The notes below the pieces were generated by a model. The model was not told where the DNA came from. It saw only the letters and a program-made list of their open reading frames with translations, and made no database searches. A stretch of 64,000 bases of DNA, from NCBI RefSeq assembly GCF_022538055.1, contig NZ_JAKZAM010000004.1, positions 124,001 through 188,000 on the forward strand, read 5' to 3'. Source of the DNA: Cognataquiflexum nitidum. GTDB lineage: Bacteria; Bacteroidota; Bacteroidia; Cytophagales; Cyclobacteriaceae. The translations under genes were made by a program, and so were the position numbers. This document shows, in pieces, positions 18,576-27,258 of this stretch. Each line of letters opens with the position of its first letter. Position 1 is the first letter of the stretch.

Positions 18576-18649
18576 TTTTTTATATTTTTTGATCTTGGAT
18601 TAAAAATGGGGTAAAAAGCAAAATGCGTTTTTGAACATCTAATCTGAAA

Positions 18650-19330
18650 ATGAATAAGTTTGCCATCATCGTAGCAGGAGGAAGCGGAACCAGGATGGGA
18701 GCTTCTATTTCCAAGCAGTATTTAGAAATAGGAGGGAAGCCAATCCTGATGCATACCCTTGAAGTTTTTTTCAAAACTCTCCCTGACATCCGTTTGATTT
18801 TAGTAATTCCTGAAAAGGACTTTGGTTTTTGGGGAGATCTTTGCAGTCAATACCAATTTGATATTCCCCATGCAGTAATTAATGGGGGTAACAGCAGGTT
18901 TCAATCTGTCAAGAATGGACTTGACACTATACTTTCAGAAGATGGTCTTGTTGCTATTCATGATGGCGTGAGGCCATTTGTAAATCCCCAAGTGATCATT
19001 GACAGTTTTGAGGTCGCCGAAAAATCCGGTTCTGCCATCGCTGTCGTTGCATTAAAGGATTCCCTTCGCAAATTAACAGATGATGGAAAGTCATTTTTTC
19101 AGGAAAGACAAAATTTCAGATTGGTACAGACCCCCCAGACATTCATGCTTTCCAAAATCAAAAAAGCATTTGATGTCACCGAACTATACCACTTTACAGA
19201 CGATGCCACCGTGTATGAACATCAGGGATGGCAGGTGGAGTTGATTTCTGGAAATCCCGAAAACATCAAAATCACCAGTCCTGATGACATGGTTTACGCC
19301 GACTTTTTGATCAGCAGGCGGAATAGTTAG
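18650..19330 (+). CDS. ispD: 2-C-methyl-D-erythritol 4-phosphate cytidylyltransferase
   Basis: Makes CDP-methylerythritol in the MEP isoprenoid pathway. The nucleotide-binding loop is AGGSGTRMG. Further motifs: AIHDGVRPFV, LVQTPQTF and TDDATVYEHQGWQVELISGNPENIKIT. Length 226. The start at 18650 directly precedes the nucleotide-binding strand. Not fused to IspF. Close alternative: the ribitol-5-phosphate cytidylyltransferase branch (TarI) of the same family. Confidence 0.93.
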   Translation: MNKFAIIVAGGSGTRMGASISKQYLEIGGKPILMHTLEVFFKTLPDIRLILVIPEKDFGFWGDLCSQYQFDIPHAVINGGNSRFQSVKNGLDTILSEDGLVAIHDGVRPFVNPQVIIDSFEVAEKSGSAIAVVALKDSLRKLTDDGKSFFQERQNFRLVQTPQTFMLSKIKKAFDVTELYHFTDDATVYEHQGWQVELISGNPENIKITSPDDMVYADFLISRRNS

Positions 19331-19458
19331 CATCCGTTTACCTACCGATTTGCTTCATTCACCGAGAAACAGGCGGTGATAGCCTATTTGATTTGCCATA
19401 TTTTTTTCTCATGTTATAGCTTTGTCATCATCAAGTCAAACCAAAAATTTTACACAAC

Positions 19459-20247
19459 ATGGCAAAGAATAAATTTTCCTCCAAAAACAATGACCTCACA
19501 GCAGGTATTATCATTCTCGCGATCGGCGGGGTATTGTTGCTCAAAGCAATGGGATTCTGGTTTCCTGGCTGGGTTTTTTCATGGCCGATGATTTTCATCG
19601 CTATTGGGATTGTCAGTCTGATCAAGCATAACTTCCAAAGCGGCTTTGGGGTGTTTATGTTATTGTTCGGATCATTCTTTTTAGTCAAAAAAGAACTTGG
19701 AATTCCCGGCGAAATACAGCCCTTCCTAATTCCGGTGGGATTGATTGTTCTCGGAATTTTCTTGATATTAAAAAGGAATAATGACCGAAACCGATTCATA
19801 GATGAGTTTTTTAAGACCTATAATAAATCCGACAAGCCAATAGGGACATCTACCGAACATGGAAATGCTACTTTTGCAAAACCGCAGAATATTCCCTTTA
19901 CAGATAATGGAGACACGATCAATGCCCAGGCTTTATTTACAGGAATCCAAAAAAGAGTTTTATCCAAAAACTTCCAAGGAGGCAAAGTTTCTGCGATTTT
20001 CGGAGGAACAGATATTGATCTTTCCCAGGCAGACCTCGCCGATGGGGCGATCATCAATGTGGAAGTGGCATTTGGCGGAGTCAAATTGGTGGTGCCGCCA
20101 CATTGGGACCTTCAGATCAATGTTACCAATATCTTTGCAGGGATTGAGGATAAAAGGATGTATCCGCAAACTCCCAATGATGGAACCAAAGTTTTGAGGA
20201 TTTATGGATCCATCATTTTTGGAGGTTTGGAAATCAAATCTTTCTAA
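19459..20247 (+). CDS. LiaF-like membrane protein
   Basis: Four predicted transmembrane helices in the N-terminal half (about 13-115: GIIILAIGGVLLLKAMG, WPMIFIAIGIVSLI, GFGVFMLLFGSFFLV and FLIPVGLIVLGIFLIL). The C-terminal beta-helical domain (about 160-262: VSAIFGGTDIDLSQADLADGA and ..NVEVAFGGVKLVVPPHWDL..) resembles the LiaF C-terminal and DUF2154-type cell-wall-stress domain. In Firmicutes LiaF restrains a two-component system. Here the gene sits 12 bp before a LytS-type kinase and its LytTR regulator, so an inhibitory or sensing role for that pair is inferred. Confidence 0.82.
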   Translation: MAKNKFSSKNNDLTAGIIILAIGGVLLLKAMGFWFPGWVFSWPMIFIAIGIVSLIKHNFQSGFGVFMLLFGSFFLVKKELGIPGEIQPFLIPVGLIVLGIFLILKRNNDRNRFIDEFFKTYNKSDKPIGTSTEHGNATFAKPQNIPFTDNGDTINAQALFTGIQKRVLSKNFQGGKVSAIFGGTDIDLSQADLADGAIINVEVAFGGVKLVVPPHWDLQINVTNIFAGIEDKRMYPQTPNDGTKVLRIYGSIIFGGLEIKSF

Positions 20248-20259
20248 TCAGGATAGCAA

Positions 20260-21303
20260 ATGCTAAGAAATCTGATTTCTCGCAATAATTTTGACTGGTT
20301 AAAAGCCTTGGCCGCTGTCCTTCTTTGGATGGTGGCTTTGGCTTATCTGATTAGCTTTTATGGATATCCATTCCAATCTGCCCTTATTGATTCCGCTATT
20401 CATTCTGTATTAATCCTATTCGGGTTTTGGTTATTGGAAAATGTATTTAAATACTACCTGCCAAAGCGGTCTCAAGCCTTGATGGTGATAAACTTCGGAT
20501 GGGTACTTGCGGTAGCTTTGGTATTTGCCGGGGATTATTTGCTTGGAATTTTTATTGATTCCGAGATTGAATACCTTGATTTTAAGAGCATAGTGATGCC
20601 TATCAAAGGATTGATAGCATTCATTTTATTTGTTTCTTGGGCTGCCCTTTTGGTATTCAATGCCAAAATTGAGGACCAGATTAAAAGCAAAGAGAGGCAA
20701 GAAAAAATAGATCAAATGGCAAAAGATGCCGAACTCTATCATTTGCGTCAGCAGTTACAGCCACATTTTTTATTCAATAGCCTCAATTCAATTAGTGCAT
20801 TGATCAAAAGCCAACCTGAAAAAGCCAGAGAAATGGTGCTCCAGTTGGCCGAATTTCTCAGAGGAACCATCAAAAAGGATGACCAAAACTGGCTAACTGT
20901 GTCGGAGGAAAAGGAATACCTTAATCTTTATCTTGACATTGAAAAAGTGAGATTTGGTCATAGGCTAAAGGTTGAATTCCAAATTGATGAGTCTGCATTG
21001 GAAGCAAAAGTTCCGCCTTTGATGATCCAGCCGCTTCTGGAAAACTCCATTAAACATGGTTTATATGGAGTGACCGGAGAGGTCGTTATAAATATCAAGT
21101 TTGAACTCCATAATAAATACCTGATAGTGAGTTTGTCAAATCCCTTTGATCTGTCAACAGGTCAGGCAAAAGGCACAGGATTTGGTCTCGATGCCGTCAA
21201 AAGGAGATTATATTTGCTATTTGGCAGAAATGACCTGTTGCAAACCAATGCCATTGAAAAAATATTTACTGTCAACATAAAGATCCCTCAAAGGAATGAT
21301 TAA
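20260..21303 (+). CDS. LytS/YehU-family sensor histidine kinase
   Basis: Membrane kinase with four predicted transmembrane helices (about 15-135) and a short cytoplasmic His_kinase domain. The phospho-acceptor is His169 in LRQQLQPHFLFNSLNSI, the hallmark of this family. A truncated HATPase domain follows (PPLMIQPLLENSIKHGL, then GTGFGLDAVKRRL). It overlaps the LytTR regulator by 8 bp and lies 12 bp after the LiaF-like gene: one operon. The signal is probably envelope state, inferred from context. Confidence 0.92.
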   Translation: MLRNLISRNNFDWLKALAAVLLWMVALAYLISFYGYPFQSALIDSAIHSVLILFGFWLLENVFKYYLPKRSQALMVINFGWVLAVALVFAGDYLLGIFIDSEIEYLDFKSIVMPIKGLIAFILFVSWAALLVFNAKIEDQIKSKERQEKIDQMAKDAELYHLRQQLQPHFLFNSLNSISALIKSQPEKAREMVLQLAEFLRGTIKKDDQNWLTVSEEKEYLNLYLDIEKVRFGHRLKVEFQIDESALEAKVPPLMIQPLLENSIKHGLYGVTGEVVINIKFELHNKYLIVSLSNPFDLSTGQAKGTGFGLDAVKRRLYLLFGRNDLLQTNAIEKIFTVNIKIPQRND

Positions 21304-22030
21304 AGTTTTGATTATTGATGATGAGCCTTTGGCGACCGAATTGGTAAAAGAATATTTGGCGGATTTTCCCCAGTTTGAAATTCAAAAAATCTGTCATGAT
21401 GGATTTGAGGGTTTGAAGGCTATACAGGAATTCAATCCTGACCTTATATTTTTGGATATCCAAATGCCCAAACTCACAGGATTGGAATTATTGGAGCTGT
21501 TAGACCGGCCGCCTGCCGTGATATTTACGACAGCTTTTGATGCTTTTGCACTCAAAGCTTTTGATGCCAATGCTGTTGATTATTTGTTAAAGCCTTTTTC
21601 CAAGTCCAGGTTTTCCAAGTCTCTAGAAAAATACCTACAACTTGGAAACAATATGGAGGCCATTGAAGCTTTGAAAAATGGGAATATATCAAATCAGGAA
21701 TCCGCCCAAAGGGTGGTGTTGAAGGTGAGAAATGAGATTAAGATCATTCCGGTCCAAGACATCAAATACCTTGAAGCCAATGATGACTATGTTAATATTT
21801 ACACAAAGGAGGGCAAATTTCTGAAAAATAAGACCTTGACTTTCTATGAAAAAACTTTAGAATCCTCCCAGTTTGTAAGGGTTCACAGGTCATATTTGGT
21901 CAACATCTCCGAAATCACTAAGATTGAACCTTATGAAAAAGAAGGGTATTTGTTGAGATTAAAAGGGGGAGAAAGTATTCCGGTAAGCAAATCAGGATTC
22001 CCTAAACTTAAAACAGTATTGGGGATATAA
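21296..22030 (+). CDS. LytTR-family response regulator
   Basis: Receiver domain (about 1-120) with Asp54 (LIFLDIQMPK) and the KPF Lys near 100, then a LytTR DNA-binding domain (about 140-240: VRNEIKIIPVQDIKYLEANDD and FVRVHRSYLVN). It starts within the last 8 bp of the kinase gene, so production is coupled. LytTR regulators bind paired direct repeats; none could be assigned in the window. A compact terminator follows. Confidence 0.94.
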   Translation: MIKVLIIDDEPLATELVKEYLADFPQFEIQKICHDGFEGLKAIQEFNPDLIFLDIQMPKLTGLELLELLDRPPAVIFTTAFDAFALKAFDANAVDYLLKPFSKSRFSKSLEKYLQLGNNMEAIEALKNGNISNQESAQRVVLKVRNEIKIIPVQDIKYLEANDDYVNIYTKEGKFLKNKTLTFYEKTLESSQFVRVHRSYLVNISEITKIEPYEKEGYLLRLKGGESIPVSKSGFPKLKTVLGI

Positions 22031-22054
22031 AAAAAAGCCCAATAGGGCTTTTTT
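22031..22054. terminator. Bidirectional terminator after LytTR gene
   Basis: Perfect 10-bp stem AAAAAAGCCC/GGGCTTTTTT with a 4-nt loop. It lies between the convergent LytTR regulator and DUF2795 genes and overlaps the DUF2795 stop codon by 2 bp. Confidence 0.85.
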
Positions 22055-22274
22055 AATATTCGTCTTCATTAAAGAAGAAATCGTCTTTTGTCGGATAGTC
22101 GGGCCATATCTCTTCGATATTTTCGTAAGGCTCGCCGTCATCCTCTAATTCTTGGAGGTTTTCAACAACTTCCAAAGGAGCACCTGAACGGATTGCATAA
22201 TCAATCAATTCGTCTTTAGTTGCAGGCCATGGTGCGTCTTCAAGATATGACGCAAGTTCTAGTGTCCAATACAT
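22053..22274 (-). CDS. DUF2795 domain protein
   Basis: A 73-residue acidic protein. The core LASYLEDAPWPATKDELIDYAIRSGAP-x-EVVENLQEL matches DUF2795, a small helical domain seen in several phyla with no proven function. The C-terminal half is strongly acidic (DDGEPYENIEEIWPDYPTKDD), an extension typical of Bacteroidota versions. Convergent with the LytTR gene; the upstream neighbour on the same strand is the DUF349 gene, 76 bp away. Confidence 0.85.
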   Translation of the reverse strand: MYWTLELASYLEDAPWPATKDELIDYAIRSGAPLEVVENLQELEDDGEPYENIEEIWPDYPTKDDFFFNEDEY

Positions 22275-22350
22275 AGTGTGAGTTTTAAATGTTTACAGCC
22301 TTAGCGGTCTGCAAAAATAGAAATTGTTTTAAATTTTCAATGTTAACTTA

Positions 22351-23598
22351 TTATTTATTTGAAAGTTCTTTGAGAATGAAAGTTTTTACATCAATTTTTC
22401 TTTTAAATGTTCCTATTTTTCTTCTCATCATTACTTCAAAATCTTCTTCATTGGTCCTGAAATTTTCAGCATTGTCCTTTACTGTAGCCAATTCGCTTTC
22501 ATCACGGTGGATCAAATCTCTAATTATTCCAATTTTTATCTTTTTCTGTTCTATCTTTTCCTTTTGGTAAAAGTCCTCATACTTTGACAAGGCTAACCTT
22601 TCCAAAAACAGTTTTTCAAAAACTATCTCTGAAAAGAAGGTAAAAGAACGCATGATCAGATTGGCTTCTTTTGGCTTGCGTTGTGGAAGTTTTTTCCATT
22701 CCGCCTGTAATCTTTTTGCAGAAGACACTCCCTCGGGATTTGTTTCAGAGTAAGCCAGTTTTTTCATTTCATCCGTCATAGACTCCATTTTCTTCATCAG
22801 TTCCCATGGCTTCATCTGTGGGCCTGTTTCCATGGTTCTACGGAACCTGCTGAAAATCCTGTTGTTCAATTTTGAAAATTCATCCCAAAGTGGCTGCCTT
22901 TTCTCTGCGGGTACTCTTCCCGCTGCTTTCCATTCTTTTTGTATCCTTTTAGAGATTTCAAAAGCTCGTTTTGCGTCCGGATTGTCAAATGCCGCCCTGG
23001 CCTCAATGACGAGTTTTTCATAAATTTTAATGTTGACTTCGGCCTGCGCAGCCATGTCTTCAAAAAAGTTTTTTCTATTTTCAAAGAAAGTGTCGATGGC
23101 CTCATTAAAGGCATCTTCCATTTCGTCTTCAAATTCCTTTTCGACAGGACCTATTTTAATCCATCGCATTTTGAGGTTTTTGAATTCCTCAGCAGTTTCT
23201 TTCCAGTCGGTGCTGTTTTTTAAGGCTTCTGCTTCCAAAATCAAACCCCTTTTGATTTCAAGGTTTTTTTCCCGGTTTTTCTTGATGATGTCTTCTAGAT
23301 AGACCTGAAGCTTTTCGAGGTCATCTATTAATGGGATAAAATCACCCAATGCATCATATTCCAACAAGGAATCTTTTAGATGGATCAATTTCATCAAAAA
23401 AGAACCCTTATTTTGATTCTCTTCAATGTCTTTTTTGAGTTGTGCTATTTTTTCTTTGAGGGTAATAAACCTATCCTCAAAGTATTTGATAGTAGACGCC
23501 TCGTCTTCTTTTACTTCGCCAATCACCCTGTCCGGCTGATTCAAAAACTCCCTGAGATAAACCTTGTTATCTTTAATGTACCCGTACGGATGCTCCAT
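22351..23598 (-). CDS. DUF349-repeat coiled-coil protein
   Basis: Highly charged, almost wholly alpha-helical protein (415 residues) with at least three DUF349-like repeats. These are marked by W-K-x-A-G or W-K-K-L-P strings: LKMRWIKIGPV, IQKEWKAAGRVPAEKRQPLWDEF and LQAEWKKLPQRKPKE. DUF349 proteins are common in Bacteroidota and their role is unknown. There is no signal peptide or membrane segment, so it is cytoplasmic. Upstream 139 bp separates it from the divergent ettA. Confidence 0.85.
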   Translation of the reverse strand: MEHPYGYIKDNKVYLREFLNQPDRVIGEVKEDEASTIKYFEDRFITLKEKIAQLKKDIEENQNKGSFLMKLIHLKDSLLEYDALGDFIPLIDDLEKLQVYLEDIIKKNREKNLEIKRGLILEAEALKNSTDWKETAEEFKNLKMRWIKIGPVEKEFEDEMEDAFNEAIDTFFENRKNFFEDMAAQAEVNIKIYEKLVIEARAAFDNPDAKRAFEISKRIQKEWKAAGRVPAEKRQPLWDEFSKLNNRIFSRFRRTMETGPQMKPWELMKKMESMTDEMKKLAYSETNPEGVSSAKRLQAEWKKLPQRKPKEANLIMRSFTFFSEIVFEKLFLERLALSKYEDFYQKEKIEQKKIKIGIIRDLIHRDESELATVKDNAENFRTNEEDFEVMMRRKIGTFKRKIDVKTFILKELSNK

Positions 23599-23736
23599 TG
23601 CGATTTAATAGGTTGGTTTGTGGTGTGGTTATTCTAAGTTTCTGCAAATTAATTAATTCAAAAGCATTTATCCTAAGAAAGGTCTTTTTTTGCCATCTTT
23701 GTCCATCATCGTTTTCAAATCAATCAAATAATTAAT

Positions 23737-25416
23737 ATGAGTGGAGAAAAAATCATATTTTCTATGGCGGGTGTGTCTAAAATTTACCCCCCACAGAAAA
23801 AAGTCTTAAAGGACATTTACCTTTCTTTTTTTTATGGAGCAAAAATCGGTGTCTTGGGTCTGAACGGATCCGGGAAAAGCTCCTTGTTGAAAATCATTGC
23901 CGGCGTTGACAAAGAATTTTTAGGAGAGGTAGTTTGGTCTCCAGGTTATACAGTGGGAATGCTCGAACAAGAACCCAAACTCGATCCTGCCAAAACAGTC
24001 AAAGATATTGTGGAAGAAGCAGTGGCCTCTACTGTCGCTCTGCTTAAAGAATTTGAAGAAATCAACGAAAAATTCATGGATCCTGCTCTCATGGACGATC
24101 CGGATGCCATGGACAAGCTGATCACCAAGCAAGGTGAAGTGCAGGAAAAGCTCGATGCTGCTAACGCTTGGGAACTAGATACCATGTTGGAAAAAGCCAT
24201 GGATGCTCTGCGCCTTCCGCCGAGTGATGCCATCATTGGGAACCTTTCAGGAGGAGAAAAAAGAAGGGTTGCGCTTTGTAGGCTCTTACTTATGGAACCG
24301 GATGTGTTGCTTCTCGATGAACCTACCAACCACCTCGATGCTGAATCGGTACTCTGGCTCGAGCAGCATTTACAGCAATATAAAGGAACTGTTATCGCCG
24401 TCACGCACGACAGGTATTTCTTGGACAATGTGGCAGGTTGGATTTTGGAACTCGACAGGGGAGAAGGGATTCCGTGGAAAGGCAACTATTCCTCTTGGTT
24501 GGACCAAAAACAAAACCGACTGAAACAAGAAGAAAAGACCGAGTCAAAAAGACAGAAGACTTTGGAGCGTGAACTTGAGTGGATCCGCATGACACCAAAA
24601 GCCCGTCAGGCAAAAGGAAAAGCCAGGCTTAGCGCTTATGACAAACTCATCAGCGAAGAAGGGAAAGAAAAAGAAGCCAAACTTGAATTGTATATCCCGC
24701 CAGGACCTAGACTTGGAGCAAAAGTCATAGAAGTCAATGGTGTTTCAAAAGCTTATGGAGACAAATTGCTGTTTGATGACTTGTCATTTAACCTACCACA
24801 AGGTGGGATTGTCGGTATCATCGGACCAAACGGTGCAGGTAAGTCCACACTATTCAAACTCATCACCGGACAGGAAAAAGCCGATGCTGGTTATTTTGAA
24901 GTTGGGGAGACAGTAAAACTCGCTTATGTCGATCAGGAACACGACAGGCTCGATCCAAATAAGTCGGTATATGAGACCATATCAGGAGGAAATGAAATCA
25001 TCAAGCTTGGCAACAAAGAAATGAATGCCCGGGCCTATGTGGGCAAGTTCAACTTTGCCGGATCTGATCAGGAGAAGAAAGTGGGAATCCTCTCAGGGGG
25101 TGAAAGAAACCGTGTTCACTTGGCCATTACACTCAAGGAAGGCGGCAATTTGCTTTTGCTTGATGAACCGACCAATGACTTGGATGTGAATACCCTTAGG
25201 GCACTTGAAGAGGCTTTGGAAAATTTCGGGGGCTGCGCCGTAGTCATTTCCCACGACAGGTGGTTTTTGGACAGGATATGTACTCATATTCTTGCTTTTG
25301 AAGGGGATTCACAAGTGTATTGGTTTGAAGGAAACTTCTCCGATTATGAGGAAAACAAGAAAAAGCGTCTAGGCGATGTGGCTCCGAAGAGGATTAAGTA
25401 TAAGAAGTTGAAGTAA
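23737..25416 (+). CDS. ettA: Energy-dependent translational throttle protein EttA (ABC-F)
   Basis: ABC-F ATPase that binds the ribosomal E site and gates the first elongation steps according to ATP/ADP. Two ABC domains: Walker [12 protein letters not shown] (about 40-50) and [11 protein letters not shown] (about 365-375), each with LSGGE signatures. The linker between them (about 245-315) is rich in K/E/R. Length (559) and the start [21 protein letters not shown] match EttA rather than Uup or YbiT. A strong terminator follows. The second ABC-F gene of the window (39743-41380) is of another subtype. Confidence 0.95.
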   Translation: MSGEKIIFSMAGVSKIYPPQKKVLKDIYLSFFYGAKIGVLGLNGSGKSSLLKIIAGVDKEFLGEVVWSPGYTVGMLEQEPKLDPAKTVKDIVEEAVASTVALLKEFEEINEKFMDPALMDDPDAMDKLITKQGEVQEKLDAANAWELDTMLEKAMDALRLPPSDAIIGNLSGGEKRRVALCRLLLMEPDVLLLDEPTNHLDAESVLWLEQHLQQYKGTVIAVTHDRYFLDNVAGWILELDRGEGIPWKGNYSSWLDQKQNRLKQEEKTESKRQKTLERELEWIRMTPKARQAKGKARLSAYDKLISEEGKEKEAKLELYIPPGPRLGAKVIEVNGVSKAYGDKLLFDDLSFNLPQGGIVGIIGPNGAGKSTLFKLITGQEKADAGYFEVGETVKLAYVDQEHDRLDPNKSVYETISGGNEIIKLGNKEMNARAYVGKFNFAGSDQEKKVGILSGGERNRVHLAITLKEGGNLLLLDEPTNDLDVNTLRALEEALENFGGCAVVISHDRWFLDRICTHILAFEGDSQVYWFEGNFSDYEENKKKRLGDVAPKRIKYKKLK

Positions 25417-25438
25417 AATTTATGCTTAAATAAATTGA

Positions 25439-25475
25439 AACCTCCAACCTGTAATAGCGGGTTGGAGGTTTTTTT
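25439..25475 (+). terminator. Terminator of ettA
   Basis: Perfect 11-bp stem AACCTCCAACC/GGTTGGAGGTT with a 10-nt loop and a run of seven T, 22 nt after the ettA stop. Confidence 0.85.
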
Positions 25476-25541
25476 CAATTGGACTTTGCAAAATAGGGTA
25501 ATGTCTTTTTTAGCTTATTTTTTTTGAAATTTTAGACATCC

Positions 25542-26729
25542 TTAGTCAATCAGCCATTGCCAAGCGGGAATAAGATCAATGCCATTTATTCGGTCCTTTT
25601 GGTTGTAGGTAATTACAATACCTTTTTCTGCTCCGGTTTCATCAATTGCCGTTTTGATTCCCTGAATTTCCCGTTCAAGATTTTCTGAAGTAACCTCCCA
25701 ACAAACCTGAATGGCTAAGATTATTAAGTCTTGGTCTTTGATTAGAAAGTCACATTCTGATTTTTGGTTTCTATAGTAGTATATAGTTTTATGATTTCTT
25801 CGCAGTTGGATAAAGACAAAATTTTCAAGTCTTCTGCCCAAGTCTTTACTAAAGGATAATGAATTTCCTTTGGCAAATGCTGGATCTATGCAATATACCT
25901 TTTTGGGATTTGCTATTTGTTTTTTGATAGAGGAGGAGTACAAAGCAACGAATTCCAGCAAATAGCTTTCCTGCATAAAATCACAATAATCGATTACTGT
26001 CCGAACAGACTTGAATTCCAGTAGGTTTGATATTTTATTGTAACTCAATTCTTTGCCGACATTGCTCATCAAAAAAACAGCTAGTCGGATCAGCTGCTGT
26101 TCATTGTTGATATTTTTCCTGACTGCAATATCTCTAGTTAGGATATCTCTCAATAAAGTCCCGAAATAATCCCCCGCTTTTTCCGCGATATATTCCGGGA
26201 AGCCCCCGGTTTCAAAATATTGGTCGAAACTTTCTTTTTCTTGTTTCAAACCTAAAAAATCCAAAAACTCAGAATAGCTAAAGGGGAATAACTCAAATTG
26301 GCTATATCGGCCGGTAAGTTTTGTTCCTAATTCCCTACTCAACATGCTTGCATTTGAACCTGTTATATACAATGCTGTACCTTTCTCATTGGCCATTCGG
26401 GCATAAATTTCCCAATTTGAGATAATTTGCACTTCATCCAAAAGTAGATTTGTCTTCCCTTTTTCAACCATGAGTTCTTCCAATTTGGGGAAGTCTTCCA
26501 AATCAAAATTTATTAATCGGGGATCTTCAAAATTTAGGTATATGGCATTATCGGATTCCAAAAATTGTTGTCGGATCAAAACGCTTTTTCCACATCTTCT
26601 CACACCTGAAACAATTATTATTCTACTGGAGCCTACAGGAATTTTCAATTTCCTCTTTACCAATGTTTTTTTTGATAGAAATTGGGATTGGTCATCAATT
26701 ATCCTTTCCAGTTCTAATTTTGAAAGCAT
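25542..26729 (-). CDS. ATPase with AAA_14 and DUF4143 domains
   Basis: P-loop ATPase of the AAA_14 family. Walker A is GVRRCGKSVLIRQ (42-54), Walker B is NLLLDEVQIISNW, and a Ser/Asn sensor (ITGSNASML) follows. The C-terminal half (about 200-395) is DUF4143, which includes a winged-helix-like part and a nuclease-like FVFIQLRRNHKTIYYYRNQKSECDFLI segment with D-x-E-like residues. Such genes are abundant in Bacteroidota, archaea and spirochaetes, usually in several copies, with no settled role; mobile or defence functions have been suggested. It is monocistronic, and its promoter is overlain by a palindromic operator (listed separately). Upstream lies a six-copy direct repeat array. Confidence 0.88.
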   Translation of the reverse strand: MLSKLELERIIDDQSQFLSKKTLVKRKLKIPVGSSRIIIVSGVRRCGKSVLIRQQFLESDNAIYLNFEDPRLINFDLEDFPKLEELMVEKGKTNLLLDEVQIISNWEIYARMANEKGTALYITGSNASMLSRELGTKLTGRYSQFELFPFSYSEFLDFLGLKQEKESFDQYFETGGFPEYIAEKAGDYFGTLLRDILTRDIAVRKNINNEQQLIRLAVFLMSNVGKELSYNKISNLLEFKSVRTVIDYCDFMQESYLLEFVALYSSSIKKQIANPKKVYCIDPAFAKGNSLSFSKDLGRRLENFVFIQLRRNHKTIYYYRNQKSECDFLIKDQDLIILAIQVCWEVTSENLEREIQGIKTAIDETGAEKGIVITYNQKDRINGIDLIPAWQWLID

Positions 26730-26748
26730 GATCCTGTTGATTATGAAT

Positions 26749-26779
26749 CAAATATACAAAGCTTGTATTTGAAATACAA
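26749..26779 (-). promoter_or_regulatory. Promoter of the AAA_14/DUF4143 ATPase gene
   Basis: On the minus strand TTG (plus 26777-26779) is followed after exactly 20 nt by TATATTTG (plus 26749-26756), an excellent Bacteroidota promoter. The TTG lies inside one arm of the proximal palindrome, so a protein bound there would block initiation. Predicted start near 26743, with a leader of about 14 nt. Confidence 0.75.
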
Positions 26780-26803
26780 GATATCTTGTATTCAAAATAC
26801 AAG
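26762..26803. promoter_or_regulatory. Tandem palindromic operator upstream of the ATPase gene
   Basis: Two 19-bp palindromes of the form CTTGTATTnnnAATACAAG, at 26762-26780 and 26785-26803, are separated by ATAT (centre spacing 23 bp). With flanks they form a near-perfect 48-bp palindrome (26759-26806). The proximal copy covers the -33 element and spacer of the ATPase promoter. Paired dyads at this position are typical of repressor sites; the DNA-binding protein is not known. Confidence 0.72.
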
Positions 26804-26913
26804 CTTTTGACTCATTTAGCAGTTAGATTTTTCCTTTTCTGAATGTTTGAGAATTTTAATAGATTCTTTCTATCAAAATTCACCCTTGCTAAGGTGCTTT
26901 TACGACAATTTCT

Positions 26914-27094
26914 TGTAACAGAATAAGGGTAATTTCACCAATTCATGTAACAGAATAAGGGTAATTTTACCAATTCATGTAACAGAATAAGGGCAATTTT
27001 TCCAATTTCTTGTAACAAAGTAAGGTCAATTTTCATTTTTTATGTAACAGAATAAGGGTAAATTATTTCATTTCTTGTAACAGAGTAAGGGTAA
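26914..27094. repeat. Array of six 32-33 bp direct repeats (core TGTAACAGAATAAGGGTAA)
   Basis: Cores of 19 bp start at 26914, 26946, 26978, 27011, 27043 and 27076. Copies 1, 2 and 5 are identical. Copies 3 and 6 have one change; copy 4 is the most diverged (TGTAACAAAGTAAGGTCAA). Between cores lie about 13 nt of T-rich sequence that is itself similar among copies. The period, about three helical turns, places all cores on the same face of DNA. No ORF crosses it. It is not a CRISPR because spacers are not unique. Confidence 0.8.
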
Positions 27095-27258
27095 GTTAAT
27101 CTAATAACACCTTTTGTCTTAATAATTTGATTTAACTGACAGTATAAATTCAAGATGGATTTTTTTGCAATACTCCAATCAGGTTGTATCTTTTTTAATG
27201 AATCCGCAATCATTCATTTCGTTTTTTGTTTATTTGTTTTCGATTTCCAAACACCAGC

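Noticed and set aside
19376..19591. 71-codon ORF before the LiaF-like gene
   Set aside because: Overlaps the real gene in another frame and lacks any domain.
24203..24523. 106-codon ORF on the ettA strand
   Set aside because: It is a frame shadow within ettA, with no independent start signal or protein features.
26914..27094. CRISPR array
   Set aside because: Cores are only 19 bp, the stretches between are about 13 nt and similar to one another, not unique spacers, and no cas gene is near.
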